Assembly: GCF_019977755.1 (NCBI RefSeq)
Contig: NZ_AP025144.1
Span: 2,542,001 to 2,606,000, forward strand
DNA: 64,000 nt
Direction: 5' to 3'
From: Vibrio penaeicida
GTDB lineage: Bacteria; Pseudomonadota; Gammaproteobacteria; Enterobacterales; Vibrionaceae
Shown here: piece after piece, positions 34,404-43,574 of the stretch
How positions within the stretch are numbered: position 1 is the first letter of the stretch
Layout of the letters: the number at the start of each line of letters is the position of its first letter
Made by a program: the position numbers and the translations under genes
The notes under the pieces: model-generated
Told to the model about the DNA's origin: nothing
Database searches by the model: none
Seen by the model: only the letters and a program-made list of their open reading frames with translations

Positions 34404-34808
34404 CCCTTATTCAGCCAGTTATAATGAGCTTAATCTCAATGAGTACGGGTGTTCAAAAAGCGAGACGTTTTTTCATCATTTTACATTTACATTTTGAAAT
34501 AGAATGGTGTATTGTACAAAATATCGCTTTTAAGCACCTTTGCTTGCAAACTAACCGACAACAAGTCGGTCTCTGACACCGTCAGAAAACTAGAAATAGC
34601 AACACTATAAAAAATCAATATCTATAAAAACCAAGATACATTAATGTCAAATCCCCAGCACTAAGCTGGGGATTTTTTTGTGCCTAAGCTTTGCTTGTGC
34701 CTCAGCTTTGTGCATTTTCTTATTAAAACCCAAGAAATCGAACTCTGCGATTACTTACTAAACAACGATGCGATGGAATACCAAGCAAGGCATTGTTTTG
34801 AAATCAAA
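34404..34808. other. Intergenic region between convergent genes
   Basis: No gene is seen. It holds the operon terminator (34649-34679) and a 17-bp-period duplication at 34679-34711 (TGTGCCTAAGCTTTG then TGTGCCTCAGCTTTG). A small inverted repeat, CCGACAACAAGTCGG, lies near 34556. Confidence 0.5.
34649..34679 (+). terminator. Terminator of the P450/DyP/patatin operon
   Basis: Perfect 11-bp stem AAATCCCCAGC / GCTGGGGATTT with a five-base loop, followed by TTTT, about 245 bases after the last stop codon. Confidence 0.88.
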
Positions 34809-35198
34809 TTATTCAATCACTTTAGGCTGACTTGAAAATGTGCCCGTTCCATCTTTACGAAGTTCGATAAAGGCATCGCTGTCCCCATGAGAGCAAGCAT
34901 AACGTGAACCTTGCTCCGACTCAGACTTCAAATCGCAGTTTTCCTGAACAGATCCAGTATCTTGTGGATCATATTCAAATGTTGCCATAACGACATTCGT
35001 GTCTAGATCGTGTTTTTCTTGGATATTAATGGCAGATTTAGGCAGAAAAGCCGGAAGCCAGCCCTGCTCGACAATGCCGGACGCTTCCATTTCCTGATAG
35101 TTTTCAAACTTTGTGCTTACGCTATCGCCAAAAATCCCCGCCCAAATTTGAGTCGATACAAGAAGTGCCAGAGGCACTATTACGTTGCGTGTTTTCAT
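34809..35198 (-). CDS. Small secreted protein of unknown function
   Basis: 129 residues. A Sec signal peptide (MKTRNVIVPLALLVSTQIWAG) precedes a mature domain of about 110 residues with GWLPAFLPKSAINIQEKHDLDTNVVMATFEYDP and a Cys pair (NCDLKS, YACSHG) that could form a disulfide. AAAGGAT lies before the ATG. It is probably periplasmic and transcribed alone. I recognise similar hypothetical proteins by the GWLP-FLP-SA pattern but know no function. Confidence 0.75.
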   Translation of the reverse strand: MKTRNVIVPLALLVSTQIWAGIFGDSVSTKFENYQEMEASGIVEQGWLPAFLPKSAINIQEKHDLDTNVVMATFEYDPQDTGSVQENCDLKSESEQGSRYACSHGDSDAFIELRKDGTGTFSSQPKVIE

Positions 35199-35317
35199 AA
35201 CGTTTATCCTTTCAAATTAAATTCCAAATTCCCCGTACAGCAAAATTGTTTTATAAAATGAAAGTGCAACATTTGTCATAGTAACGTCATGGGTAGGTAA
35301 AGGTTTTTAATGCCAAT

Positions 35318-36463
35318 TTAAGCCAAGTTTTCTATCCAGTTCGAAAGCTGTTTAGCCTGATCGATTGCGTTGAAATGTCTTAGTACTCTATCTCTCGCAG
35401 CACGCCCCATTTGCGCTCTCTCTTCAAACGAAAGTTGAGCAAACTCCGAGATTTTCTGTGATAGCTCAGCCACATTTTTTTCCGGAACCAAGTATCCAGT
35501 TTCAGAGGTGACAATTTCTTTGCATCCCATAATGTCTGAGCAAATCACGGGGGTTCCCACCGCCATCGCCTCTTTTAGAACCAGCGGACCAGTATCGACA
35601 CACCCTGTGTCGGAAAAACAAAACGGTGCGACCAAACAATCATATTCTGCCAAGTGATCTTTCACCCAATGATGGGGTTGTGGACCCAAAAATCGAACAT
35701 AATAGTCCAGCCCAAGGCGGTTAACCTGAGATTCTAACTCTTCTCTCATCTCCCCATCTCCAATAATGTCTAAGCTGATATTGTAATGATGGATCAATGG
35801 AAGCAGAGCATTGATTAGATAATGGACACCTTTCGTTACGACCAATCTTCCTAAAAACACCAATCGAACATGTTCAGTCGGTGACTTTTCTTGCATAACA
35901 AATCGTTCTGTTTTTACACCACAGTGCAACAACTTTATGTTTCCTTTTGCCATACTATCGAAGTCACGTTGCATATCTTTGCAAACAGCCACCACAAAAT
36001 CGCTGGTTTCTATTTTTCTGTCGATATCGAGTGGGGATTCATACACGTCGTGTCCGTGTCCTACAAAAGAACAACCAATGTTCAATATTTTGGCAGCGAC
36101 TATCGCGTGGGCAGCAGTATGCTGACAGAAATGCGCATGAACGTGGTCAACGCCCTTCTCTGCCAATTGCAAAGCCAATTTAGCGCCGTAATAGTAGAGC
36201 GATTTCTTCGGCAAGCCATTTTGATTCGTAACAAAGTGGAGAGCCTTTAATCCGCCGAGCAACGAAGTGTGGCTCAGCATACGCATCGGGACGTTCTCAC
36301 CAATAGTGACAACGTCATAGTTAAACACATTATCCGAATGCTCTTTTTCAAATGTAAACACACAGACTTGATGCCCACACGCTTGAATAGAGTCCACTTC
36401 TGTCTGTATGAAGGTTTCGCTTAATGCCGGATAGGTGGGCGTAATAAATGCCACTTTCTTCAT
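35318..36463 (-). CDS. Glycosyltransferase family 4 protein
   Basis: About 381 residues from ATG 36463 (MKKVAFITPTYPALSETFIQTEV); the longer frame adds an implausible leader. The two-Rossmann GT-B layout is clear: acceptor half with THVHAHFCQHTA-like HVHAHF, donor half with RLVFLGRLVVTKGVHYLI and the EX7E motif around KEAMAVGTPVICSDIMGCKEIV. Such enzymes move a sugar from a nucleotide-sugar donor to a lipid- or glycan-linked acceptor. It is divergent from a Wzx-like flippase, so both may serve a surface polysaccharide, although no complete cluster is present. Confidence 0.9.
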   Translation of the reverse strand: MKKVAFITPTYPALSETFIQTEVDSIQACGHQVCVFTFEKEHSDNVFNYDVVTIGENVPMRMLSHTSLLGGLKALHFVTNQNGLPKKSLYYYGAKLALQLAEKGVDHVHAHFCQHTAAHAIVAAKILNIGCSFVGHGHDVYESPLDIDRKIETSDFVVAVCKDMQRDFDSMAKGNIKLLHCGVKTERFVMQEKSPTEHVRLVFLGRLVVTKGVHYLINALLPLIHHYNISLDIIGDGEMREELESQVNRLGLDYYVRFLGPQPHHWVKDHLAEYDCLVAPFCFSDTGCVDTGPLVLKEAMAVGTPVICSDIMGCKEIVTSETGYLVPEKNVAELSQKISEFAQLSFEERAQMGRAARDRVLRHFNAIDQAKQLSNWIENLA

Positions 36464-36711
36464 GACCAAATTCTCACTTGATGTACCTTGTTCCCTACAC
36501 AGCAAAATACACGCCAATCATTTCTCTATTTAAAATCAATCAATTAGATTCAAAAAACAAAAGAAAAGGTCATAAGTTCTCAATTTGAAAAGCAATATGA
36601 ATGTACACGGCTGGTTTATCTTCAAATTGTGTAGCTTTCTCTTCACCTATCTTTTTTTATCTATTTTTCAAAAAGTTATGGTTTGGCATGTTTTCTGCCT
36701 AAGTTAATGTC

Positions 36712-36745
36712 TATACCCAAGTGACCTCCACCTTGATTTAATTGG
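36712..36745 (+). repeat. Dispersed intergenic repeat, copy C
   Basis: The sequence TATACCCAAGTGACCTCCAC, continuing CTTGATTTAATTGG, matches the reverse complement of copy A. It lies between the divergent glycosyltransferase and flippase genes. Confidence 0.6.
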
Positions 36746-36808
36746 TATGAAGCAAATCGCAAGTTGAAGTCTTTATCGCCTGAAATCAAAACAGAAGGCA
36801 AGAAGCGA

Positions 36809-38254
36809 ATGAAAGCATTAGCACAGTCGGCGTACTACGCCATTGGAATCATTATGATGAAAGGGGTTTCCCTTATGATGATCCCATATCTCACAAGAAA
36901 GCTCTCTGTAGTGGAATACGGGTCGCTTGAAATACTGCTTTTGCTAGCCGATATCGGAACCATTATGTTTAGCTTCGGCATCATAAACGCGATGTACCGA
37001 TATGTTGGGACGTCAGAAGGTGAACACAAACGAGCGCTCATTTCTAACTGCTTTACTCTCAGTGTTCTTTTCAGTGGCATTGGAGCGTTTATTATTTTCA
37101 TCACGCTTCCTTTACTCATTCGAGTGTTGCCAGCAGCATTCGAAAGCTATCAAATCGTTTTGCTTGCCATTCCCATTTTGTTGGATGGGCTAATTACTAT
37201 TCCTATGACACTTATGAGAATGAACGATCTCGCAAAACGGTTTTGTGTATTAAATGTAATGAAAGCCTTAGGGCAAGCACTGATGACTTTCATTTTGCTT
37301 GAAGCTGGCTATGGCATTGATGCTGTCTTGATTTCTTGCATGGTATCGAGCGTGCTATTAATGCTGTGTTTGCTTGGGTACCAAAAACAAGAAATGGGGT
37401 CTTTTGGTCAGCTTAAATACTCAAAATTGCTATTGAAATTTGCCTTGCCGACGTTAGGCGGATTCTTGTGTATCTATATGATTACAGGGTTAGATCGTTG
37501 GCTACTTGCGAGCTTTATAGGAGTAGAAGAGCTTGCGGTGTATGCCATTGCAGTGAAGTTTGCCTTAATTTTAGGGCTGGCTCTAGAACCCTACGCTTTA
37601 TGGTGGTTCCCCAATCGAATCGCATTGCTACAGCAACACAATGGTAAACAGATTTGTGCCGATAATGCGATGCTTGGGACCAACTTAGGTATTTATCTGG
37701 GGATGCTGATGATACTCACGGTGCCTGGTTTTATCACCCTAGCGCTACCATCCGATTATCACATGTCGGCGACGCTCGTAGTGGGGCTGATTTTGGTGAA
37801 CATGATAAAAACCGCTGGAGATTACTTAAACTTAGGCTGCTTTAGCGGGGATTCCAGCCAAGCACAAATGTGGATCCAGTGTGCCTGCGCGGTATTTGCT
37901 GTCGCTGGATACGTTTGGCTTGTACCACAATTCGGGGTCATTGCTGTCATTGCGGTTCTTGGTGGCGCTTATTCCGTTCGTTTAATGCTGATCTATTTGG
38001 TTAGCCAGCAAAAAGAACCACTACCTTACCGACACGCCAACTGGATAAAAAGTATTATGATTGCATTTTCAGCTTGGCAACTGCACCAATGGCTTGATGC
38101 ATCCCTCACGTTTGTTCCCAGCATAGTGTTGGGCATGATCGTCTCGGTGTTTGCAACCATAGGATTCCTGCTTTTCGGTATTATCCCTATTCCTGAATCA
38201 CTCAAAATCAAATTGAGCAACTTTGTGAAATCTCATATGCCAACGGCGCACTAG
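36809..38254 (+). CDS. Wzx-like polysaccharide flippase (MOP superfamily)
   Basis: About 481 residues from ATG 36809 (MKALAQSAYYAIGI); the longer frame starts at TTG 36764. It shows twelve or so hydrophobic helices and the typical N terminus AQSAYYAIGIIMMKGVSLMMIPYLTRKLSVVEYGSLEILL of the oligosaccharide flippase family. It would translocate undecaprenyl-linked glycan across the inner membrane. It is isolated from Wzy/Wzz genes, so its substrate cannot be inferred. Confidence 0.88.
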   Translation: MKALAQSAYYAIGIIMMKGVSLMMIPYLTRKLSVVEYGSLEILLLLADIGTIMFSFGIINAMYRYVGTSEGEHKRALISNCFTLSVLFSGIGAFIIFITLPLLIRVLPAAFESYQIVLLAIPILLDGLITIPMTLMRMNDLAKRFCVLNVMKALGQALMTFILLEAGYGIDAVLISCMVSSVLLMLCLLGYQKQEMGSFGQLKYSKLLLKFALPTLGGFLCIYMITGLDRWLLASFIGVEELAVYAIAVKFALILGLALEPYALWWFPNRIALLQQHNGKQICADNAMLGTNLGIYLGMLMILTVPGFITLALPSDYHMSATLVVGLILVNMIKTAGDYLNLGCFSGDSSQAQMWIQCACAVFAVAGYVWLVPQFGVIAVIAVLGGAYSVRLMLIYLVSQQKEPLPYRHANWIKSIMIAFSAWQLHQWLDASLTFVPSIVLGMIVSVFATIGFLLFGIIPIPESLKIKLSNFVKSHMPTAH

Positions 38255-38404
38255 TGCTACCGAACACGATCCAAATCAAACGCGGTCAAAATGCTAGATT
38301 TGCTAACAATACCCGTGCTCTAACGGCACGTTCCGGATAAACTCAATAAATAGGGTCTGTTTTCGATAGCAAAGCAGTTGTAAGCGTTATTCGATAGAGA
38401 GTTT

Positions 38405-40297
38405 ATGAATCAGTCTTCGCCATTACCATTCCTGATTGCAGGTCCCATGCTTAGAAAAGCCACATCGAATGAGTTGGTTTTTTGGGTGGTCACCACAGAG
38501 CCACTGTCTGGTCACTTTCAGCTTTATCAGCAAGACTCAGACAAAGCGATCTTCTCTCACGATCTAAACCAGTGTCAGCCAATTCAAGTGGGTACTCGTG
38601 CCTTTGTTACCCTTGCTCATTTTCACGGCAATTTCCCTGTAGACGAACGCCTTGAATACGAATTTATCTCTCAGAAAGGTAACTTCATCGAATTGTGTCC
38701 GCACTTGCTCTATGAAGAAGAAAAAAGACTCTCGATAAAAATACCATCTACCGCCGATTATATTTTGCACGGTTCATGTCGAAACCCACACCATAACGGA
38801 AAAGACGCACTGATCGCGGCAGACGCTAAAATAGCCAAGCAACCTTGGGATGAGCGCCCCGATATGCTGTTAATGGCCGGCGATCAAATCTATGCAGACC
38901 ATGTCGCTGGTCCGATGCTGAGTGCGATTGTGCAAGTGATCGATTTGCTAGGGTTGCCTAATGAAACATTCCACGATGCCAAAATCGCATCGACCGCAGA
39001 CTTACACGCCCATGCAGACGGCTTTTACGGTCGCGAATCTTTGCTACCTAGCTATCAAGCAGAAAGAAGTTGGTTATTCTCGTTTATGCCCTCTATGCCG
39101 TCTCCGGTTTTTAGTTCTAGAGATTGCGGCAACCACTTGATCAGCTTTTCAGAGTTCTTCGCCATGTATTTGCTGGTTTGGTCGCCACAACTTTGGAAGC
39201 ATGTTGCTTATTCGTGCCCGCCAACGACAGTCACAAACAAGCTCAAAACTCGATGGGAAAGAGAAAATACCCAAATTGCACAATTTGTAGAAGGGTTGCC
39301 TTTTGCTCATAGGCTATTTGCACATTTGCCTACTTACATGATCTTTGACGACCACGATGTCACCGATGACTGGAACCTGACCATTGGTTGGGAAAAAGCG
39401 GCATACAACAACGTATTTTCCAAAAGAATCATCGGTAATGGTTTACTGAGTTACTGGCTTTGTCAGGGATGGGGAAACGAGCCCTCTCATTTCAACTCGG
39501 AGTTTTTGGCATTGGCCAATGCCTTTTTTGATTCGCCAAATGTACAGAATCAAGATGCTTTCATACAGCATTTGTACCAATTTGAGAAATGGCACTACAC
39601 CATACATACCTCGCCCAAAGTTGTGGTTTTGGATACTCGAACTCGCCGCTGGCGCTCAGAATCAAAAATGAACAAGCCCTCTGGATTGATGGACTGGGAA
39701 GCGCTCATTGAGTTTCAACAAGAGCTAATGCATCAAGACAAAGTTATTGTGGTTTCTGCTGCGCCAATGTTTGGTGTGAAATTTATCGAAGCACTCCAAA
39801 AAGCGGCAACTATGATAGGTCAACCTTTGATGATCGATGCTGAAAACTGGATGGCACACCCCGGTAGCGCAAATACTTTACTCAGCATTTTCACTCACAC
39901 AAAAACACCTACCCACTTTGTTATCTTGTCGGGAGATGTCCACTATTCTTTTGCCTACGATATCAAGCTACGATTTCGCAAGTGCAGCCCAAACATCCAC
40001 CAGATTACATGTAGCGGCATCAAAGCTCAGTTTCCAGAGCCGCTTCTTGGGTTTTGCGATCATGCGGATCGGTTGCTTTATTCTCCTCGCTCACCACTTA
40101 ACTTTTTTACCAAGCGAAAGCGTTTGAAAGTCCAAAAGCGTAGCCCAAGCATCGAAGGAACTCGAAGACTGGTCAATGCCACTGCTATTGGAGAAGTAAA
40201 ACTCGATGAGAAAGGAAAACCAGAGCGCGTTTCTATTCTCACAGGGGAAGGTAGCGAAATCGAATTTCTACCTCTTAGCCGCAGCAGTAAGCAGTAA
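38405..40297 (+). CDS. PhoD-like metallophosphatase
   Basis: A 630-residue protein of the PhoD/alkaline phosphatase D superfamily. Metal-binding motifs are LLMAGDQIYAD (about 155-165), MIFDDHDVTDDWN (about 314-326) and VILSGDVHYSFAYD (about 508-520). There is no signal peptide, so unlike secreted PhoD it is probably cytoplasmic. The fold hydrolyses phosphodiesters or phosphomonoesters; the substrate is unknown. The stop codon lies inside a four-copy GCAGTAA tandem repeat, so changes in copy number could alter the C terminus. Confidence 0.87.
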   Translation: MNQSSPLPFLIAGPMLRKATSNELVFWVVTTEPLSGHFQLYQQDSDKAIFSHDLNQCQPIQVGTRAFVTLAHFHGNFPVDERLEYEFISQKGNFIELCPHLLYEEEKRLSIKIPSTADYILHGSCRNPHHNGKDALIAADAKIAKQPWDERPDMLLMAGDQIYADHVAGPMLSAIVQVIDLLGLPNETFHDAKIASTADLHAHADGFYGRESLLPSYQAERSWLFSFMPSMPSPVFSSRDCGNHLISFSEFFAMYLLVWSPQLWKHVAYSCPPTTVTNKLKTRWERENTQIAQFVEGLPFAHRLFAHLPTYMIFDDHDVTDDWNLTIGWEKAAYNNVFSKRIIGNGLLSYWLCQGWGNEPSHFNSEFLALANAFFDSPNVQNQDAFIQHLYQFEKWHYTIHTSPKVVVLDTRTRRWRSESKMNKPSGLMDWEALIEFQQELMHQDKVIVVSAAPMFGVKFIEALQKAATMIGQPLMIDAENWMAHPGSANTLLSIFTHTKTPTHFVILSGDVHYSFAYDIKLRFRKCSPNIHQITCSGIKAQFPEPLLGFCDHADRLLYSPRSPLNFFTKRKRLKVQKRSPSIEGTRRLVNATAIGEVKLDEKGKPERVSILTGEGSEIEFLPLSRSSKQ

Positions 40298-40311
40298 GCA
40301 GTAAGCAGTAA
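40284..40311. repeat. Four tandem GCAGTAA heptamers at a stop codon
   Basis: Exact units begin at 40284, 40291, 40298 and 40305. The phosphatase stop codon TAA falls within the second unit. Confidence 0.9.
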
Positions 40312-40417
40312 GCAGCTTATAGTCATTTTTTAAAAAAAGTTTGTTCCTTTTCTTTGATGAGTGCGTCTTTACCTATTATGCGCAGTGTATTGGCTGCGCT
40401 TTACAAGGAGAAAGCAC

Positions 40418-41023
40418 ATGAGCATCAAAGAAACGAATGATATTTATCACAAGGATATGTTCAACCGCCGCGGATTTTTAAAAGGGTTTGGCGCAGCAAC
40501 ACTTTCAGCAACTGCACTCACCATGATGAGTGGTTGCTATTCCGCTCAAGCCAATTATCACGGACAAAAAGCGCTGTCAGATAACGCCGTACAAAGTGAC
40601 ATTGTCATTCTAAATACTGCAATAGAGGCAGAACAAGAAGCCGTTGCCGCTTATCAGCTTGGTGCAGAAAGCCAGTTACTAAGCAAAGATCTATTAAACG
40701 TTGCCGTTCAGTTTCAAGGGCATCATAAAGAGCATATTGAATTGCTGGCTTCTGTGGTAACACAGTTAGGTGGAACCCCATCTGAACCCCTCAAACAGTA
40801 TCAATTTCCAGTCGAGAAATTAAAGCAACCTTCCGATGTACTCATGTTTGCCGCTCAATTGGAGCGAGGTGCAGTGAGTGCCTATGCGGGGGCGATCCCA
40901 CTTTTTGATAACCGCGATTTTTCCAAAGCTGCTGCCAGCATTTTAGCCGACGAAGCCATGCATTGGGCAATCTTAAGGAACGCATTAGGTTTAGACCCAG
41001 TGCCAGGTGCCTTTTTTTCCTAA
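40418..41023 (+). CDS. Tat-exported ferritin-like domain protein
   Basis: About 201 residues from ATG 40418, with AAGGAGAAAG as ribosome site. The N terminus carries a twin-arginine motif NRRGFLKGFG followed by a hydrophobic stretch and MMSGC, possibly a lipobox. The mature four-helix domain has ferritin-like metal-ligand candidates: EAEQEAVAAYQ, HHKEHIELL, ERGAVSAYAG and DEAMHWAILRN. It is probably a periplasmic or membrane-tethered diiron protein. It is followed by a cytochrome c and a sigma factor in the same direction, hinting at a redox or metal-stress unit (inference). Confidence 0.82.
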   Translation: MSIKETNDIYHKDMFNRRGFLKGFGAATLSATALTMMSGCYSAQANYHGQKALSDNAVQSDIVILNTAIEAEQEAVAAYQLGAESQLLSKDLLNVAVQFQGHHKEHIELLASVVTQLGGTPSEPLKQYQFPVEKLKQPSDVLMFAAQLERGAVSAYAGAIPLFDNRDFSKAAASILADEAMHWAILRNALGLDPVPGAFFS

Positions 41024-41111
41024 CCCACATTTGTTGTCGACAACAAAACCAATGTTAGCAAAGCGATTTTTACTAATGGCTTTGCTCATTCAACTCGATT
41101 AAGGAATCAAA

Positions 41112-41504
41112 ATGCGCCATCTTTATCTATTATTTATTGGATTGGGTTTCGTGCCATTTTCACAATCCAGCACGGTTGCTCAAGGTGAACACCTGTACCA
41201 AAGCTGCGTTGGGTGCCATTCTCCCTCTTATAACCGAACGGGACCTAAACACTGCTTCTTATTTGGAAGAAAAGTTGGTACTCAAAAAAATTATCGATAC
41301 AGCAAAGCAATGCTTGATTCTGACTGGGTTTGGAATGAAGACACACTCAATCGTTTTCTAGAAAATCCAAGAAAAGCGATTCCTGCCACTAAAATGACAG
41401 TAGCAGGCGTAACAAGCCAAACACAGCGAGTCGCCATTATCGCCTATTTAAAAACACTGGATCAGCACTCCGAAGAATGCAAAGGGTTACACGATGACAG
41501 ATAA
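41112..41504 (+). CDS. Periplasmic class I c-type cytochrome
   Basis: 130 residues. A signal peptide (MRHLYLLFIGLGFVPFSQSS) is followed by AQGEHLYQSCVGCHS with the heme-attachment CXXCH at about 32-36. The distal Met is probably in ATKMTVAGV (about 96), as in small cytochrome c550-type proteins. Its 3' end overlaps the sigma gene by 11 bases. AAGGA precedes the start. It may carry electrons for the neighbouring ferritin-like protein. Confidence 0.88.
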   Translation: MRHLYLLFIGLGFVPFSQSSTVAQGEHLYQSCVGCHSPSYNRTGPKHCFLFGRKVGTQKNYRYSKAMLDSDWVWNEDTLNRFLENPRKAIPATKMTVAGVTSQTQRVAIIAYLKTLDQHSEECKGLHDDR

Positions 41505-42138
41505 TACACTCACATCCTACTCCGATCTGGCACTCATTGAACTCACGTTAGCGCGTAACAACCAAGCGGCTGAAGTACTCATCCGTCGCTATAATCAACT
41601 AATGTTTCGGATCGCTCGTGGGTTCACGAACAATACTGATGACGCCATGGACATCGTTCAGGAAGCTCATCTACGTGCATTGCAGAATTTATCTACGTTT
41701 CGTGGTCCAACAGGATACGCGGGATGGCTTTCTGTCATCACTCGAAATGTCGCGTTAAATCGCCTAAGGTCGGAACAGAGGCTTGAGTATTATGGCGACC
41801 GAGAAATACCCAGCGATCAATTTCATCAATCTGTTTCGGAGCCCGTTATGAACCAGAACATACTTCAACTCCTTGAAAATGAAATTGATCAGCTACCGCT
41901 TAACTACCGTTCGGTGTTCATATTGCGCTGTGTACAGGGGTTATCTTCCAGCGAAACTGCCCACTCTTTGGGGCTCGATGTCACCGTGGTTAAAACACGA
42001 TATCGGAGAGCGAGAATGCAATTGCAATCGCAAATTCGAATTCATATGGAAAAAGAGTCGATGTCGCTCTACGAATTTGCTGGTAACCGATGCGATACCA
42101 TTACCCACCACGTTTTAGCCGAATGGAACAAGCAATGA
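41494..42138 (+). CDS. ECF-type RNA polymerase sigma factor
   Basis: 214 residues. Region 2 (about 25-95) reads RYNQLMFRIARGFTNNTDDAMDIVQEAHLRALQNLSTFRG. Region 4 (about 130-185) reads LPLNYRSVFILRCVQGLSSSETAHSLGLDVTVVKTRYRRAR. No sigma-1 or region 3 is present, so it is of the ECF group. It overlaps the cytochrome gene and ends five bases from a convergent esterase gene, leaving no room for a downstream anti-sigma gene. Control may lie in the co-transcribed periplasmic proteins or elsewhere. Confidence 0.9.
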   Translation: MTDNTLTSYSDLALIELTLARNNQAAEVLIRRYNQLMFRIARGFTNNTDDAMDIVQEAHLRALQNLSTFRGPTGYAGWLSVITRNVALNRLRSEQRLEYYGDREIPSDQFHQSVSEPVMNQNILQLLENEIDQLPLNYRSVFILRCVQGLSSSETAHSLGLDVTVVKTRYRRARMQLQSQIRIHMEKESMSLYEFAGNRCDTITHHVLAEWNKQ

Positions 42139-42143
42139 ATCGC

Positions 42144-43016
42144 CTAGGGTTGTTCGTCGGATTGTAGAGATAAATGTGCAGAGAGTAACTGCATAATAAA
42201 CGTATGGACTTGTTGAGTATAAGGTGAGTCTTCGCCTAATTTCACATTGAGCTTACGGTGAGAAAGCTCGACAGGAAGCACTTTTGCGTAACCGCCAAGA
42301 AGATTCACCTTCTCCGCGAAAACCTCGGCTTGTTGGCAGGAATCTTGTTTTCGCGTGGAAGAACATACAGCGAGAAACGGAGGAATCGAAGATTGAAGTT
42401 GCAGTAACGGTGAAGCGAGTTTCCAAGTTTTTTGGCTCTCACCAAAAGCTTTTTTGTAAAAGCGATTCACTCTATCTGCAGACATGATTTTTACAATGTC
42501 ATACGCCGCAGTATCAAGTGACACAGTACCAAGCCAAAGTGTTGCACCTCGCTGAGTAATGAGCTCTGGTTTGACGGAAACCAGAGAAATGAGATGCCCA
42601 CCAGCTGAATGTCCCATAAGAACGAACTTGTGCCGACTGCCACCCCATTTCGAAGCATAATTCTGTGCAAATATTAACGCATCTCTCACATCTTGAGCCT
42701 GAACCAACGGCGGGGTTTCCGGTAACATTCTGTAATTCACCGAAATGAAAACGAACCCTTCTTTTACCCACTTGTCTATTTTGGATTTTACCTGAGATCG
42801 CGCTCCCTTATCGCCAATTCTCCATGCACCACCGTGAACAAAAAAGATCACCGGAGCATCTTTAGCGAATTGTGGAAAGTAAACGTCCAACTTTTGCTTC
42901 TTGTGTGCACCATACGCAATATCACGAAAGGTGTTGTGGCCGGTGGATGCGAGTGCCATTGTACTGATTGGTATTGAAACCAACACAACCCAAACTAAGC
43001 GTATAAATGAGGACAT
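42144..43016 (-). CDS. Exported alpha/beta-hydrolase (carboxylesterase-like)
   Basis: About 290 residues from ATG 43016. A signal peptide (MSSFIRLVWVVLVSIPISTMALAS) precedes an alpha/beta-hydrolase core with oxyanion motif VIFFVHGGAW, nucleophile elbow GHSAGGH and a late His in LSHRKLN. It resembles the HSL/BD-FAE group of esterases. The expected location is the periplasm. It converges on the sigma factor gene with five bases between stop codons. Confidence 0.87.
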   Translation of the reverse strand: MSSFIRLVWVVLVSIPISTMALASTGHNTFRDIAYGAHKKQKLDVYFPQFAKDAPVIFFVHGGAWRIGDKGARSQVKSKIDKWVKEGFVFISVNYRMLPETPPLVQAQDVRDALIFAQNYASKWGGSRHKFVLMGHSAGGHLISLVSVKPELITQRGATLWLGTVSLDTAAYDIVKIMSADRVNRFYKKAFGESQKTWKLASPLLQLQSSIPPFLAVCSSTRKQDSCQQAEVFAEKVNLLGGYAKVLPVELSHRKLNVKLGEDSPYTQQVHTFIMQLLSAHLSLQSDEQP

Positions 43017-43100
43017 AGCCACCCTATTCAAAGTGAATTACATCAAGCTTAGTTCTCAGTACATTGAAACTCCAGAATGCGAGTTAAATAGTTTTTTCAG

Positions 43101-43574
43101 TCATTTGAACGACATTTTCATAATGTGTTGAGGGCCTGCCGGACCGCCATGGTAAAGCTCACCATTGTCTTTAAAACCATTGAGCTCATAACAACGATAA
43201 GCCCCAGGGTTTTTGCAATTCACCGTAAGATAAATGAATTCAAACGTCTCATAACACTGCTGCAAATAGGAATGAAGCGCAGCCACGGCTTGTTTACCAT
43301 AGCCACTTCCTTGGTAACGTGTATCGACAAAGAAAGCTCTCAGCCCTAGCGCTCCACAAACAGCAAAGTCGTACTGCTCACCGTAGGTCGTATCGACAAG
43401 AAAGAACCCAACCACCTTGTCGCTTTCATTCACCATCACATGCGGGTGTACTTTGTTATCTACGTTCACCAAAATCTCTTCCATTGTACCGACAAACTTT
43501 AACTGCTCTTCTGCGACATGCAGCTCCGATACTTGGTTCAAATGTTGTGAGCTCATTGGTTGTAGGCTAATCAT
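43101..43574 (-). CDS. GNAT-family N-acetyltransferase
   Basis: 157 residues. The acetyl-CoA-binding motif is RYQGSGYGKQAVAALHSYL (about 89-107), followed by a late beta strand ...NCKNPGAYRCYELNGFKDNGE. It transfers an acetyl group to an amine of an unknown substrate. Its ATG overlaps the stop of the upstream acetyltransferase gene by eight bases. Confidence 0.88.
   Translation of the reverse strand: MISLQPMSSQHLNQVSELHVAEEQLKFVGTMEEILVNVDNKVHPHVMVNESDKVVGFFLVDTTYGEQYDFAVCGALGLRAFFVDTRYQGSGYGKQAVAALHSYLQQCYETFEFIYLTVNCKNPGAYRCYELNGFKDNGELYHGGPAGPQHIMKMSFK

Noticed and set aside
41494..42143. Anti-sigma factor gene after the ECF sigma gene
   Set aside because: Only five bases separate the sigma stop from the convergent esterase stop, so no gene fits.
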